Below, piece by piece: positions 35,421 through 44,452 of a stretch of DNA of 64,000 bases. The translations under genes were made by a program, and so were the position numbers. The notes beneath the pieces are model-generated. The model was not told the origin of the DNA, made no database searches, and saw nothing but the letters and a program-made list of their open reading frames with translations. The DNA is from Planotetraspora silvatica. Lineage in GTDB: Bacteria > Actinomycetota > Actinomycetes > Streptosporangiales > Streptosporangiaceae. Every line of letters begins with the position of its first letter. Positions within the stretch are counted from its first letter, which is position 1. The DNA lies in contig NZ_BOOQ01000015.1 in the NCBI RefSeq assembly GCF_016863315.1, positions 124,001-188,000 of the forward strand. Direction: 5' to 3'.

Positions 35421-36925
35421 CGGCGAGGGGGTTGGGTGGGGAGGTGGAAGACGGCCATTTGGGTGGGCGGGCCCACTTCTGGGTCGTCCTCCCCCACCGG
35501 CCTGAAGGTCACCTCGTACCCGTACGCCTCGCAGACTCCCGCCGCCCACGTGGTGAACTCGGCCCTGGTCCATTCGAACCGGTGGTCCGGATGACGCCTG
35601 CGTGAGGGCCCGCCATCCGTATCCGCCAGGCCTTCGTATCGGACGTTGTACTCCACGTTGGGCGTGGTCACGACGACATGGCGCGGCCTGGCCACCCCGA
35701 AGACCACCCGCTCCAGAGCGGGAAGCCGTGGCGGGTCGACGTGCTCGACGACTTCCATGAGAACGGCCGCGTCATGTCCGGCGAACCGGGCGTCCGTGTA
35801 CGTCAGCGACCCCTGGAACAGCTCCAGGCGCGCCCGCTTGGCGTCCGCCATGCGCTCCAGCTTGAGCTTCCGCGCGGCCATCGCGAGCGCCCGCGCCGAC
35901 ACGTCCACCCCTGTGATCTTGGCGAACGACGGCCGGCTCAGCAGCGCCGACACCAGTTGCCCCGGACCGCAGCCGAGGTCGATCACGGAACGGGCGCCGA
36001 TCTCCTCCAGCACCGACACGACCGCGTCACGCCGAATGGTGTTCAGTGGTGTCCGCGGCTCGAGGACCGGAAGCTCCTCAGCCTCAGCCACATCACCGGC
36101 CGCGGTCGGCGCATCATCGGCGTCGTCGACGGACGGCGCCTCCGTGATCTCCTCCTCGGAGGGCGGCTCCAGCGACTCCTCGACGTCGTCGCCGATCTCG
36201 GCCAGGCGGGCGAAAGCCGTACGGGCCAGGGCCCAGCGGCGGCCGAGGTAACGGCGCGTGATCAGCACGCGCTCCGGATGGGCGCCCAGCCAGCCGCCGC
36301 CCGCCCGGATCAGCTTGTCCACCTCGTCGCCCGCGATCCAGTAGTGCTTGGCGTCGTCCAGCACAGGAAGCAGCACGTACAGATGGTTGAGCGCGTCGGC
36401 CAGGCGGACCTCGCCGCGCAGCGTCAGCCGGACGTAGCGCGAGTCGCCCCATTCCGGGAAGTTCTCATCGAGCGGCACGGCCGTCGCGTCCACCTGCCAG
36501 CCGAGGGGCTCGAACAGCCTGCGCGCGAGGTCGGCGCCACCCCTGCAGGGCAGCGCGGGTAAGCCGAGTTCCAGGGGGATCGGCCGGTCGGCGAGCTCCT
36601 GCCGGGAGGCACACCGCCCGGTCCTCGCCGTACGGAACACGTCGGCGAGGGCGACCGCGAGCAGCGACGACGCGGCGTACGGCCGGTCGTTGACGTACTG
36701 CCCGAGCGAGAAGTCGGGCGACGACTTCCCGCGGGATCGGACGAGCCGGATCGGATCGACCTCCAGCAGCAGCGCGGCCGTGCACCGATGCTCACTCGCC
36801 TCGGGATACAGGACGCGGGCCGTGCCGAACGACTGGCCGAACTCCTGCACGCGGTCTGGATGCTTGTGCAGGAGGAAGCCGAGATCCGTGGCCGGCGACA
36901 GGGTCGTCGAGATGGTGAGGAGCAC
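35399..36925 (-). CDS. hen1: 3'-terminal RNA ribose 2'-O-methyltransferase Hen1
   Basis: A 508-residue protein, GTG start at 36925, giving the conserved N terminus LLTISTTLSPATDLGFLLHK; the longer frame upstream is spurious. The N-terminal half (about 1-240) is the ligase-activating domain that partners Pnkp. An acidic linker (about 265-310) leads to the methyltransferase, with the SAM motif DLGCGPGQLVSALLS and the Mn-binding segment MEVVEHVDPPRL. It methylates the 2'-OH at the cleaved RNA end before Pnkp seals it. The extreme C terminus (RRDHAQIR) is encoded by the repeat array, not by conserved family sequence. No clear ribosome binding site precedes the start. Confidence 0.92.
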   Translation of the reverse strand: MLLTISTTLSPATDLGFLLHKHPDRVQEFGQSFGTARVLYPEASEHRCTAALLLEVDPIRLVRSRGKSSPDFSLGQYVNDRPYAASSLLAVALADVFRTARTGRCASRQELADRPIPLELGLPALPCRGGADLARRLFEPLGWQVDATAVPLDENFPEWGDSRYVRLTLRGEVRLADALNHLYVLLPVLDDAKHYWIAGDEVDKLIRAGGGWLGAHPERVLITRRYLGRRWALARTAFARLAEIGDDVEESLEPPSEEEITEAPSVDDADDAPTAAGDVAEAEELPVLEPRTPLNTIRRDAVVSVLEEIGARSVIDLGCGPGQLVSALLSRPSFAKITGVDVSARALAMAARKLKLERMADAKRARLELFQGSLTYTDARFAGHDAAVLMEVVEHVDPPRLPALERVVFGVARPRHVVVTTPNVEYNVRYEGLADTDGGPSRRRHPDHRFEWTRAEFTTWAAGVCEAYGYEVTFRPVGEDDPEVGPPTQMAVFHLPTQPPRRDHAQIR

Positions 36926-36982
36926 CCGGCAAAGTGTGCCGGATGCCCCATTCGTCCGCGACCGATTTGTGCCCAGAACGTG

Positions 36983-37037
36983 CCGAGCGTTCCCCGCACC
37001 CCAGACACGGCCGAGCGTTCCCCGCACCCAGACACGG
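36983..37037. repeat. Tandem duplication between hen1 and the LLM oxidoreductase gene
   Basis: CCGAGCGTTCCCCGCACC followed by (C)CAGACACGG occurs twice in tandem (36983-37010 and 37011-37037), differing by one C. It lies upstream of hen1 in the 130-base gap after the oxidoreductase gene. Confidence 0.8.
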
Positions 37038-37055
37038 GAGTACGGCGTCCGCCGC

Positions 37056-37979
37056 TCAGACGTGCGGCATGACCTCGGCGGCGAGCAGCTCCAGGTGGTC
37101 GAGGTCGGCCAGGTCGAGCACCTGGAGGTAGATCCGCTCCGCGCCCAGCCCGGCGAACTCGCCGATCTTGTCGACGACCTCCGCCGGCGTCCCGGCGAGC
37201 CCGCCCCTGCGCAGCTGCGCCACGTCGGAGCCGGCGGCCTCGGCCCGCCGGGCGATCTCTGCCTCGTCCGTCCCCACGCAAACGGTCTGGGCGGCCGACA
37301 GCAGCACGGTGTCGCGCCCGGCCTCCTCGCACGCCGCCCGCACCCGGCCGTAGGCGGCGCCGGTCTCCTCCACGGTGCGGAACGGCACGTTGTACTCATC
37401 GGCGAACCGGGCGACCAGCCGGGGCGTCCGCCGTGCACCGGAACCGCCCAGGATGAGCGGCGGGCGCGGGCTCTGGACCGGCTTGGGCAACGCCGGAGAG
37501 TTCACCAGGCTGTAGTGGGTGCCCTCGAACGAGTAGGGCTTGGTGGCCGACCAGAGACCGGTGATGATCTCCAGCTGCTCCTCCAACCGCTCGAACCGCT
37601 CCCCCACCGGAGGGAACGGGATGCCGTACGAGTGATGCTCGTCGTCGAGCCAGCCGGTGCCGAGCCCGAGCTCGACCCGGCCGCCGCTCATCTGGTCGAC
37701 CCCGGCGACGCTGATCGCGAGCGGACCCGGAAGCCGGAAGGTCGCGGGCGTGACCAGCGTGCCCAGCCGGATGCGTGACGTCTCCCGCGCGAGGCCCGCC
37801 AGCGTCACCCACGCGTCGGTCGAGCCGACGCCCGGGTCGCCCGGACCGATCCGCTGGTAATGGTCGGACCTGAAGAACGCGTCGAACCCCAGCCGCTCGG
37901 CGGCCTGAGCCACCACGAGCAGGTCGTCGTAGGTCGCACCCTGCTGCGGCTCAGTGAAGATCCTCAATTTCATCCGCAC
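37056..37979 (-). CDS. LLM-class F420-dependent oxidoreductase
   Basis: A 307-residue luciferase-like TIM-barrel protein. It begins MRMKLRIFTEPQQGATYDD, very typical of the F420-dependent subgroup; ATG at 37973 (MKLRIF) is an alternative start two codons in. The central GGRVELGLGTGWLDDEHHSYG contains the cofactor-binding region, and LVNSPALPKPVQSPRPPLILGGSG is the conserved substrate/F420 loop. Such enzymes use the deazaflavin F420 to reduce or oxidise small molecules. It lies 130 bases upstream of hen1, but nothing ties it to RNA repair. Confidence 0.88.
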   Translation of the reverse strand: MRMKLRIFTEPQQGATYDDLLVVAQAAERLGFDAFFRSDHYQRIGPGDPGVGSTDAWVTLAGLARETSRIRLGTLVTPATFRLPGPLAISVAGVDQMSGGRVELGLGTGWLDDEHHSYGIPFPPVGERFERLEEQLEIITGLWSATKPYSFEGTHYSLVNSPALPKPVQSPRPPLILGGSGARRTPRLVARFADEYNVPFRTVEETGAAYGRVRAACEEAGRDTVLLSAAQTVCVGTDEAEIARRAEAAGSDVAQLRRGGLAGTPAEVVDKIGEFAGLGAERIYLQVLDLADLDHLELLAAEVMPHV

Positions 37980-38066
37980 ATTATCCCCTCCGCCCCTGAG
38001 AGCGATTGCTAAAGTGCAAGCCTCCTGTGCGCAACGTAGTCACAAGACGACTGAGGGTGGCGAACG

Positions 38067-39140
38067 GTGGATTCGGCACGGCATACCCGCGAGGCGGGGA
38101 ACCCACCTCGTTTCCTGGTGATGCTGGGCGCGGTCGCACTGGTCACGACCACGGGGGTCGCCCTCTGGCTGCTTCCCGCACAGATGCGCGCCGACTGGGG
38201 CTCGGCGCCGGAGCCCACGAGGTCGCTGGCGGCCGCGGAGCCGCCCCTGACGACCGGCCCCGGAACGCCTCCGGCGCAGCCCTCCGGCGCCCCCGCGCCC
38301 GGCAGGACCCACACCAGCGGCCCTTCCGGTTACGTGGGGTTCGTGGACGCCACCCGCAACCCGAGGTTCGACCTGTCGGCGAACGCGCGGCGCACCGGGA
38401 TCCGGTGGTACATGGTCGGCCATCTCACGGCGGGGCTCGACGGCTGCTCCCCCATCTGGGACGGCGCACCCGGCAGGGACGACCTGGTCGCCGATCGCAT
38501 CGACCGGCTGCGGGCGCAGGGCGGGGACGCCGGGCTGGCGTTCGGCGGGCCGTACGGACCGGAGCTGTCGGCGACCTGCCCGAGCCAGGCCCGCCTGACG
38601 GCGGCCTACCAGCAGATGATCGACGCCTTCCAGCCCATCGCGATCGACTTCGAGCTCGGCGACCAGGGCGACGGAGCCACCGTCGAGCGCCGGGGCGTGG
38701 TCATCGCGACCCTCCAGCACGAGGCCCAGGACGCCGGGCGCCCGCTCGGTGTCACCTTCACGCTCCCCGTGACCGAGGACGGTCTGGCGCCCGCCCACGC
38801 CGACATGTTGCGCGCCACCCACGAGGCGGGAGCGGAGATCGACACCGTCAACCTGCTCATGAGGTTCGTCCCCGGCTCCCGTGACAACCTGCGCAGGCTC
38901 TCCGTCGCCGCCAGGGCGGCACACGCCCAGCTCGAGCGGGCCCTCGGGGTCGGCGGCCGGGCGGGCTGGCAGCGGATGGGGCTCACCCCCGTCTTGGTGA
39001 GCCCGGACGACCTCAGCGTGTCCGAGGCGGAGAGGCTCATGGCGTTCCGGTCGAGGACCGGGCTCGCCTGGCTGTCGGTCCGGGGCGCCCGGCCGGCGGA
39101 CGAGGTCCTTCGCCTGCTCAGCGCCCCGACCGCCACGTGA
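38067..39140 (+). CDS. Secreted GH18/chitinase-like protein
   Basis: A 357-residue protein, GTG start after GAGGGTGG. An N-terminal membrane/signal segment (LVMLGAVALVTTTGVALWLLP, about 17-37) is followed by a Pro/Thr/Ala linker (about 45-85). The rest resembles a glycoside-hydrolase 18-type TIM barrel: YVGFVDATRNPRFDLSANARR, GDAGLAFGGPYGPELS and the strand IAIDFELGD at about residue 192, which corresponds to the DxE end of the GH18 catalytic motif. Some GH18-like proteins bind rather than cut glycans. The protein is probably exported or membrane-anchored. Substrate unknown. Confidence 0.6.
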   Translation: MDSARHTREAGNPPRFLVMLGAVALVTTTGVALWLLPAQMRADWGSAPEPTRSLAAAEPPLTTGPGTPPAQPSGAPAPGRTHTSGPSGYVGFVDATRNPRFDLSANARRTGIRWYMVGHLTAGLDGCSPIWDGAPGRDDLVADRIDRLRAQGGDAGLAFGGPYGPELSATCPSQARLTAAYQQMIDAFQPIAIDFELGDQGDGATVERRGVVIATLQHEAQDAGRPLGVTFTLPVTEDGLAPAHADMLRATHEAGAEIDTVNLLMRFVPGSRDNLRRLSVAARAAHAQLERALGVGGRAGWQRMGLTPVLVSPDDLSVSEAERLMAFRSRTGLAWLSVRGARPADEVLRLLSAPTAT

Positions 39141-39654
39141 CCTTCCCGCGGACGTCGGTTGATCAGACCGGTGGATCGGCCCCCGGAGGACGGGCCGACG
39201 CATGTGCCATGAGAGGAGGGAGGGGGCGGAAACGGGTAGCCCGCGGTCCCGGCGAGCATCAAGCCGGAGGTCAGGCTTTTACGCACAGCACATAGGCAGT
39301 GCCGCCGGTCGCGCGCATCCCTGTGAGGCAGAACGCCTGCCCGGTGCCGTTGAGGCCGCATGGCGAGGATTCCGATCACGGGACCGACGGGGCGTTGAGC
39401 GCTTTCCGACTCTTCAAGGTCCGCCCGGCTTCGGTCCATCGGACCAGGCGGTCACGTCTTGCCGGCGGGCTGCCGGCTCTTGGGCCGGACGGTCGATTCG
39501 CGTAGCGTCTGGCGACCGTGTCCGCGGTGCCCTTCTGTCCCGTGTACACGACCTGTCCCGTGTACACGACTTCGGAGAAGGGGCTCGGCCGGCATCCCAG
39601 GACCCCGATCGCCAGGCATGCCCGCCGGCGATCAGGGACCATGCGGGTCAGGGG
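39141..39654. other. 514-base intergenic region without a convincing gene
   Basis: Short frames exist on both strands but none has a good start site or a recognisable sequence. The left end holds a weak hairpin TCGGCCC/GGGCCGA (39176-39182 and 39192-39198) that could end the upstream gene. Near 39535-39570 is a tandem pair of palindromes described separately. The region may be remnant DNA. Confidence 0.6.
39535..39570. repeat. Tandem pair of 18-bp units each containing a CGTGTACACG palindrome
   Basis: CTGTCCCGTGTACACGAC occurs twice head to tail (39535-39552 and 39553-39570). Each unit contains the perfect 10-bp palindrome CGTGTACACG, so the palindromes are 18 bases apart. This resembles a double operator, yet no gene starts close by on either strand. 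Confidence 0.75.
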
Positions 39655-40896
39655 CTAGATCGGCTCCTTGACCAGCAGCGCCACGCACTCCACATGGTGG
39701 GTCATCGGGTACTGGTCGAACGCCCTCAGCCCGTCGACGCGATAGCCGTGCCCGGCGAACCAGGCGATGTCGCGCGCCAGGGTCGCGGGGTCGCAGGAGA
39801 CGTAGACGATCCGCGACGCGCGCAACGACGCGACGCGGTCGACGACCGGACGGCCCAGACCGGCCCTGGGCGGGTCGGCGACGACGAGATCTGCCACCTC
39901 GAGGTCCAGCCGGTCGAGGGCCTCCTCCACCCGGCCGCGCTCGAACGTGGCCTGTGGCAGGTCACGCAGGTTCCAGCGGGCGTCCTGGACGGCCTGCGGC
40001 TCCGACTCGATCCCCAGGACCGCGCCCTCGGGCCCTACGGCACGAGCCAGGCCCGCGGCGAACAGGCCGGCGCCGCAGTAGAGGTCGAGGGCCCACTCCC
40101 CCTCCTTCGGCTGCGCGAAGTCGAGCACCGCGTCGAGCAGCGTCTCCGCCGCCCCGGGGTGGACCTGCCAGAAACCACTCGCCGTCACCCGGAAGTCCCG
40201 GTCGCGGACCCGCTCGACCAGCGACGCCTGTCCCCGGAGCGCGCGCGTTCCGCGTTTGCCCTCGTCGAGGAGGACTGACGCGTCCACATCCGGTACGGCC
40301 ACGCGGCGGTGAGGCCGGGGTTCCACGATCACCGCCCGGTCGCCGCCCGCCGCCGCGACCACTTCGACCGACGCGCCGCCGCGCCAGTTGAGCGTCTCGG
40401 CTCCGACCTCCTCGACGGCGGGGTGGGCGATCAGGCACCGGTCGATGTGCTCGATGTCGTGGGACCGATGGCGGCGGAGCCCGGCGGAGCCGTCGGTGTC
40501 GACGGCGAACTGCACACGCGTGCGCCAGCCGAGCCCGTCCGGCGCGCCCGGCACCTCCTCGACCACGACCTTCCACTCGAGTCCCGCCAGCCGCTGGAGC
40601 TGCTCGGCGACGACGTCGGCCTTCATCCGCCGCTGCGCGTCGAGTGACGCGTGCTGCCAGTCGCAACCGCCGCACCGTCCGGGCCCGCTGAAGGGGCATG
40701 GCGGCGTCACCCGGTCAGGGGAGGCCTTGAGGATCTCGACGGCGTCGGCTCTGAGGAATCGGGCGGTCTCCTCGGTGATCTCGGCCAGGACCCGCTCCCC
40801 TGGCAGGGCGTGCCGTACGAACACCACGCGGCCCTCGTGCCTGGCCACGCACCAGCCGCCGTTGGCGACTCGATCCACGGTCAGCTCAACCGGCAC
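39655..40896 (-). CDS. Class I SAM-dependent RNA 5-methyluridine methyltransferase (TrmA/RumA family)
   Basis: A 413-residue enzyme, GTG start after AAGGAGG. An N-terminal TRAM-like beta-barrel (about 1-55) is followed by cysteines CPFSGPGRCGGCDWQ that may bind an Fe-S cluster, as in RumA. The SAM motif is ALDLYCGAGLFAAGLA. The catalytic region has VVADPPRAGLG and the nucleophile cysteine in VSCDPATLARD. The family methylates C5 of uridine in rRNA or tRNA. Which RNA is targeted cannot be told from sequence alone. It lies downstream of, and in line with, the potassium permease gene with a 30-base gap. Confidence 0.9.
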   Translation of the reverse strand: MPVELTVDRVANGGWCVARHEGRVVFVRHALPGERVLAEITEETARFLRADAVEILKASPDRVTPPCPFSGPGRCGGCDWQHASLDAQRRMKADVVAEQLQRLAGLEWKVVVEEVPGAPDGLGWRTRVQFAVDTDGSAGLRRHRSHDIEHIDRCLIAHPAVEEVGAETLNWRGGASVEVVAAAGGDRAVIVEPRPHRRVAVPDVDASVLLDEGKRGTRALRGQASLVERVRDRDFRVTASGFWQVHPGAAETLLDAVLDFAQPKEGEWALDLYCGAGLFAAGLARAVGPEGAVLGIESEPQAVQDARWNLRDLPQATFERGRVEEALDRLDLEVADLVVADPPRAGLGRPVVDRVASLRASRIVYVSCDPATLARDIAWFAGHGYRVDGLRAFDQYPMTHHVECVALLVKEPI

Positions 40897-40926
40897 CGTG
40901 GCCTCCTTCGCATGTCATGCGGTCAA

Positions 40927-42972
40927 TCATGCCTTGACCTGATCGTCCTTCGGCGCGGGCGCCGAGTATGAGCGCCGGGCCGCGCCGGGCGCGAGACCGA
41001 CCGGGCGGCCCTTGAGGCGATCGGAGGAGGCCAGCTGCCACGGCACGCTGGTCACCATGACGCCGGGCTTGAACAGCAGCCGGCCCTTGAGCCGCAGCGC
41101 GCTCTGGTTGTGGAGCAGGTGCTCCCACCAGTGGCCCACGACGTATTCGGGGATGTAGACGCTGACCACGTCGCGAGGGGAACGGCGGCGCAGCGACTTC
41201 ACGTACTCGAGCACCGGGCCGGTGATCTCGCGGTAGGGCGAGTCGAGGATCTTCAGGGGCACGGGGATGCCCCGGCGGTCCCATTCCTCCTGCAGCCTGG
41301 CCGCCTCGTCGGCGTCGACGCTCACCGTGACCGCCTCCAGGGTCGAGGGGCGGGTCGCCTTGGCGTACGCCAGGGCGCGCAACGTCGGCTTGTGGACCTT
41401 GGAGACGAGCACGACGGCGTGGTTGCGCGCGGGGAGCATCGACTCATCGGTCTCGCCGTCCTCCGGCGCGGCCAGTTCGGCGGCGACGCGGTCGTAGTGG
41501 TGGCGGATGCCCTTCATCATCAGGAACAGGACGGGCATGGCGATGCAGACGATGTACGCGCCGTGGGTGAACTTGGTGAGCAGGACGACGACCAGCACGA
41601 TGCCGGTCATGATGCCGCCGAAGCCATTGATGACCCGCGCCCGCAGCATGCGGAACCGGGCCTTGGGGTCGGTCTCGGTCTTCAGGTGACGGGTCCAGTG
41701 CCGGACCATGCCGAGCTGGCTGAGCGTGAACGAGACGAAGACACCGACGATGTAGAGGTTGAGGAGCTTGCTCACATCGGCGTTGAAGGCCCAGATCAGC
41801 AGTCCCGCACCGGCGGCCAGCAGGACGATGCCGTTGCTGAACGCGAGGCGGTCACCCCGGGTGTGGAGCTGGCGCGGGAGGTAGCGGTCCTGGGCGAGGA
41901 TCGAGCCCAGCACGGGGAAGCCGTTGAAGGCCGTGTTGGCGGCGAGGAAGAGGATCAGCGCGGTCACCGCCGAGATCACCACGAACAGGGCGGAGCCGTC
42001 GCCGAAGACGGCCGACGCGACCTGCGCGATGATCGGCTGCTGGTAGTAGCCCGCCCCGGCCGGGTGGCCGTTGATCAGGATGTCCCTGGCGGCGTTGGCG
42101 GGCTCGGTGACCTTCACCCCGGACTTGAGCCCCAGGAAGATGATCCCGCTGAACATGGTGACCGCGATACCGCCCATCAGCAGCAGGGTCGTGGCCGCGT
42201 TCCGGCTCTTGGGCTTCTGGAAGGCCGGCACGCCGTTGCTGATCGCCTCGACGCCCGTCAGGGCGGCGCACCCGGACGAGAACGCCCGCAGGACGAGGAA
42301 GGCGAGGGCGAACCCGGCCAGGTCCGCCTGTTCGGACACGATCTTGTAGTCGGCCGTCGGCGCCCGCAGATCGTCCCTGAGCACGAGCAGCCGGAACATG
42401 CCCCACAGCACCATGCCGATGACCGCGATCATGAAGGCGTAGGTGGGGATGGCGAACGCGACACCGGACTCGCGCAGGCCGCGCAGGTTGATGACGGTCA
42501 GGATGACCACGATCCCGATCGCCACCAGCGGACGGTGCTCGGCCACGAACGGAATTGTGGCGCCCACGTAATCGGCGCCGTTGGCCACCGACACCGCGAC
42601 CGTGAGCACGTAGTCGACGAGAAGCGCGCTCGCCACCGTCAGCCCGGCGTTCGCCCCGAGGTTGGTGGTCGCCACCTCGTAGTCGCCGCCACCGCTGGGG
42701 TAGGCGTGCACGTTCTGCCGGTACGACGCGACGACGACCAGCATCACGAGGACGACGGCGGCCGCCACCCACGGGCTGTAGCTGTAGAAAGTGGCACCTG
42801 CCAGTGACAGGATGACCAGGATCTCCTGCGGCGCGTAGGCCACGGAGGACAGCGCGTCGCTCGCGAAGACCGGTAGGGCCACGCGTTTGGGCAGCAGCTG
42901 ATCGTGGAGCTGCGTGCTTCGGAGAGCGCGCCCCACGAGGAGCCGTTTGACAAGATCCGTCACCTTTGACAC
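40927..42972 (-). CDS. KimA-like APC-superfamily permease (probable potassium importer)
   Basis: A 681-residue membrane protein. Start GTG 42972 (SKVTDLVKRLLVGRAL) gives the usual family N terminus; the longer frame would overlap the divergent TrkA gene. About twelve membrane segments lie in residues 40-500 (ASDALSSVAYAPQEILVIL opens the first pair), followed by a cytoplasmic C-terminal domain of about 170 residues. This plan matches KimA high-affinity K+/H+ symporters. The divergent pair of TrkA-type K+ regulatory proteins next door supports potassium transport. No typical ribosome binding site is seen, so translation could be leaderless. Confidence 0.8.
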   Translation of the reverse strand: MSKVTDLVKRLLVGRALRSTQLHDQLLPKRVALPVFASDALSSVAYAPQEILVILSLAGATFYSYSPWVAAAVVLVMLVVVASYRQNVHAYPSGGGDYEVATTNLGANAGLTVASALLVDYVLTVAVSVANGADYVGATIPFVAEHRPLVAIGIVVILTVINLRGLRESGVAFAIPTYAFMIAVIGMVLWGMFRLLVLRDDLRAPTADYKIVSEQADLAGFALAFLVLRAFSSGCAALTGVEAISNGVPAFQKPKSRNAATTLLLMGGIAVTMFSGIIFLGLKSGVKVTEPANAARDILINGHPAGAGYYQQPIIAQVASAVFGDGSALFVVISAVTALILFLAANTAFNGFPVLGSILAQDRYLPRQLHTRGDRLAFSNGIVLLAAGAGLLIWAFNADVSKLLNLYIVGVFVSFTLSQLGMVRHWTRHLKTETDPKARFRMLRARVINGFGGIMTGIVLVVVLLTKFTHGAYIVCIAMPVLFLMMKGIRHHYDRVAAELAAPEDGETDESMLPARNHAVVLVSKVHKPTLRALAYAKATRPSTLEAVTVSVDADEAARLQEEWDRRGIPVPLKILDSPYREITGPVLEYVKSLRRRSPRDVVSVYIPEYVVGHWWEHLLHNQSALRLKGRLLFKPGVMVTSVPWQLASSDRLKGRPVGLAPGAARRSYSAPAPKDDQVKA

Positions 42973-43079
42973 GTCTGTTGAGCCTAGTACGCGACGGCCC
43001 TCCCGGCGCACATGGTCTGGACGAGAGCGCGACATACTGTCTGCAACAGGAGTCCGCCACAAACCCACGGCGGGAGAGT

Positions 43080-43748
43080 ATGCATATCGTGATCATGGGA
43101 TGTGGACGGGTCGGCTCGACCCTTGCCCACATTCTCGAGGACAACGGCCATTCGGTCGCCATCATCGACCGCGACCCGCAGGCCTTCCGCAGGCTCCGCG
43201 CGGGCTTCCGCGGCCGCAGGGTGACCGGCATGGGCTTCGACCGCGACGTGCTCGGGGAGGCCGGCATCGAGTCCGCGGCCGCCTTCGTCGCCGTCAGCAG
43301 CGGCGACAACTCCAACATCATCTCGGCGCGGGTCGCGCGGGAGATGTTCGGCGTCGAGAACGTCGTCGCCCGCATCTACGATTCCCGCCGGGCCGAGGTG
43401 TATCAGCGGCTCGGCATCCCGACCGTCGCCACCGTCCGCTGGACGGCCGACCAGATCCTGCGCAGGGTCCTGCCCGAGGGCGCGGAGCCGCTCTGGCGCG
43501 ACCCCACGGGCACGGTGATCCTGGCCGAGGTGCCCTTCCATCCCGGGTGGATCGGCTTCCGGAGCATGGCCGTCGAGAGCGCCGCGGGCGCTCGCGTGGC
43601 CTTCGTCAACCGCATGGGTGAGGCACTGGTGCCCAAGGACGACACCGTGGTCCAGGAGGGCGACATCCTCCATCTGATCGCGGCGGAGAACGACATGGAG
43701 CGGATCAACAAGGTGTTGTCCAGCGCGCCGTCGGACGAGGAGCACTGA
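43080..43748 (+). CDS. trkA: TrkA/Ktr-type potassium uptake regulatory protein (first copy)
   Basis: A 222-residue protein starting at ATG 43080 after CGGGAGA. The RCK_N domain (MGCGRVGSTLAHILEDNGHSVAIIDRD) binds NAD(H) or nucleotides, and a C-terminal RCK_C domain (about 140-215) follows. It gates a K+ channel or transporter from the cytoplasmic side. Its stop overlaps the start of a second TrkA-like gene (TGATG). Together they form the two-subunit arrangement seen in many actinobacteria. Confidence 0.88.
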   Translation: MHIVIMGCGRVGSTLAHILEDNGHSVAIIDRDPQAFRRLRAGFRGRRVTGMGFDRDVLGEAGIESAAAFVAVSSGDNSNIISARVAREMFGVENVVARIYDSRRAEVYQRLGIPTVATVRWTADQILRRVLPEGAEPLWRDPTGTVILAEVPFHPGWIGFRSMAVESAAGARVAFVNRMGEALVPKDDTVVQEGDILHLIAAENDMERINKVLSSAPSDEEH

Positions 43749-44407
43749 TGCGCGTCACCATCGCGGGCGCAGGCGCCGTGGGCCGCTCCATCGCGGCCGA
43801 ACTGCTCGAGAACGGCCACGAGGTCCTGCTCATCGACATCGACCCCAGAGCCATCAAGATCGACAGCGTCCCCCGGGCCGAGTGGCTCCTCGCCGACGCC
43901 TGCGAGATCTCCTCGCTCGACGAGGCGGGGCTCAACGGCTGCCAGGTGGTGATCGCGGCCTCCGGCGACGACAAGGTCAACCTCGTGGTCTCGCTGCTCG
44001 CCAAGACCGAGTACGGCGTGCCGCGCGTGGTCGCCCGGATCAACCACCCGAAGAACGAGTGGCTGTTCAACGAGTCATGGGGGGTGGACGTCGCGGTCTC
44101 GACCCCACGTCTGCTGTCCGCGCTGGTCGAGGAGGCGGTGAGCGTCGGAGACCTGGTCCGGCTGATGACCTTCCGCCAGGGCCAGGCGAACCTCGTCGAG
44201 CTCACCCTCGCCGAGGACGCGCCCGTGGTCGGGCAGCGGGCCGGTTCCGTGCCGTGGCCGGAGGACGCCGCCCTGGTCGCCATCCTCCGCGAGGGACGGG
44301 TGCTCGTCCCCTCGGCCGACGATCCGCTGGAGGCGGGCGACGAACTGCTCTTCGTGGCCAACCAGGAGGTCGAGCACGAGCTCGCCCACCTGCTCTCGTC
44401 CCACTGA
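43748..44407 (+). CDS. TrkA/Ktr-type potassium uptake regulatory protein (second copy)
   Basis: A 219-residue paralogue of the previous protein, translationally coupled to it. The N terminus is IAGAGAVGRSIAAELLENGHEVLLIDID and a RCK_C domain occupies the last 75 residues. It probably hetero-oligomerises with the first copy. A strong terminator lies 18 bases after its stop. Confidence 0.88.
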   Translation: MRVTIAGAGAVGRSIAAELLENGHEVLLIDIDPRAIKIDSVPRAEWLLADACEISSLDEAGLNGCQVVIAASGDDKVNLVVSLLAKTEYGVPRVVARINHPKNEWLFNESWGVDVAVSTPRLLSALVEEAVSVGDLVRLMTFRQGQANLVELTLAEDAPVVGQRAGSVPWPEDAALVAILREGRVLVPSADDPLEAGDELLFVANQEVEHELAHLLSSH

Positions 44408-44424
44408 CAGGCCGATCCGCGGGT

Positions 44425-44450
44425 ACGGCCGCCGCCTCGGCGGCGGCCGT
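44425..44450. terminator. Bidirectional terminator between trkA pair and DUF3159 gene
   Basis: ACGGCCGCCGCC (44425-44436) and GGCGGCGGCCGT (44439-44450) form a perfect 12-bp stem in the 45-base gap between convergent genes. Confidence 0.8.
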
Positions 44451-44452
44451 GC

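Noticed and set aside
39141-39654. tRNA or small structured RNA in the 514-base gap
   Set aside because: No cloverleaf with conserved T-loop sequence was found by eye on either strand.
39202-40278. 358-codon plus-strand frame across the gap at 39.2 kb
   Set aside because: Most of it is antisense to the RNA methyltransferase and it has no start site or recognisable domain.
42973-43079. c-di-AMP riboswitch in the kimA-trkA gap
   Set aside because: The 107-base gap is too short and shows no conserved riboswitch core.
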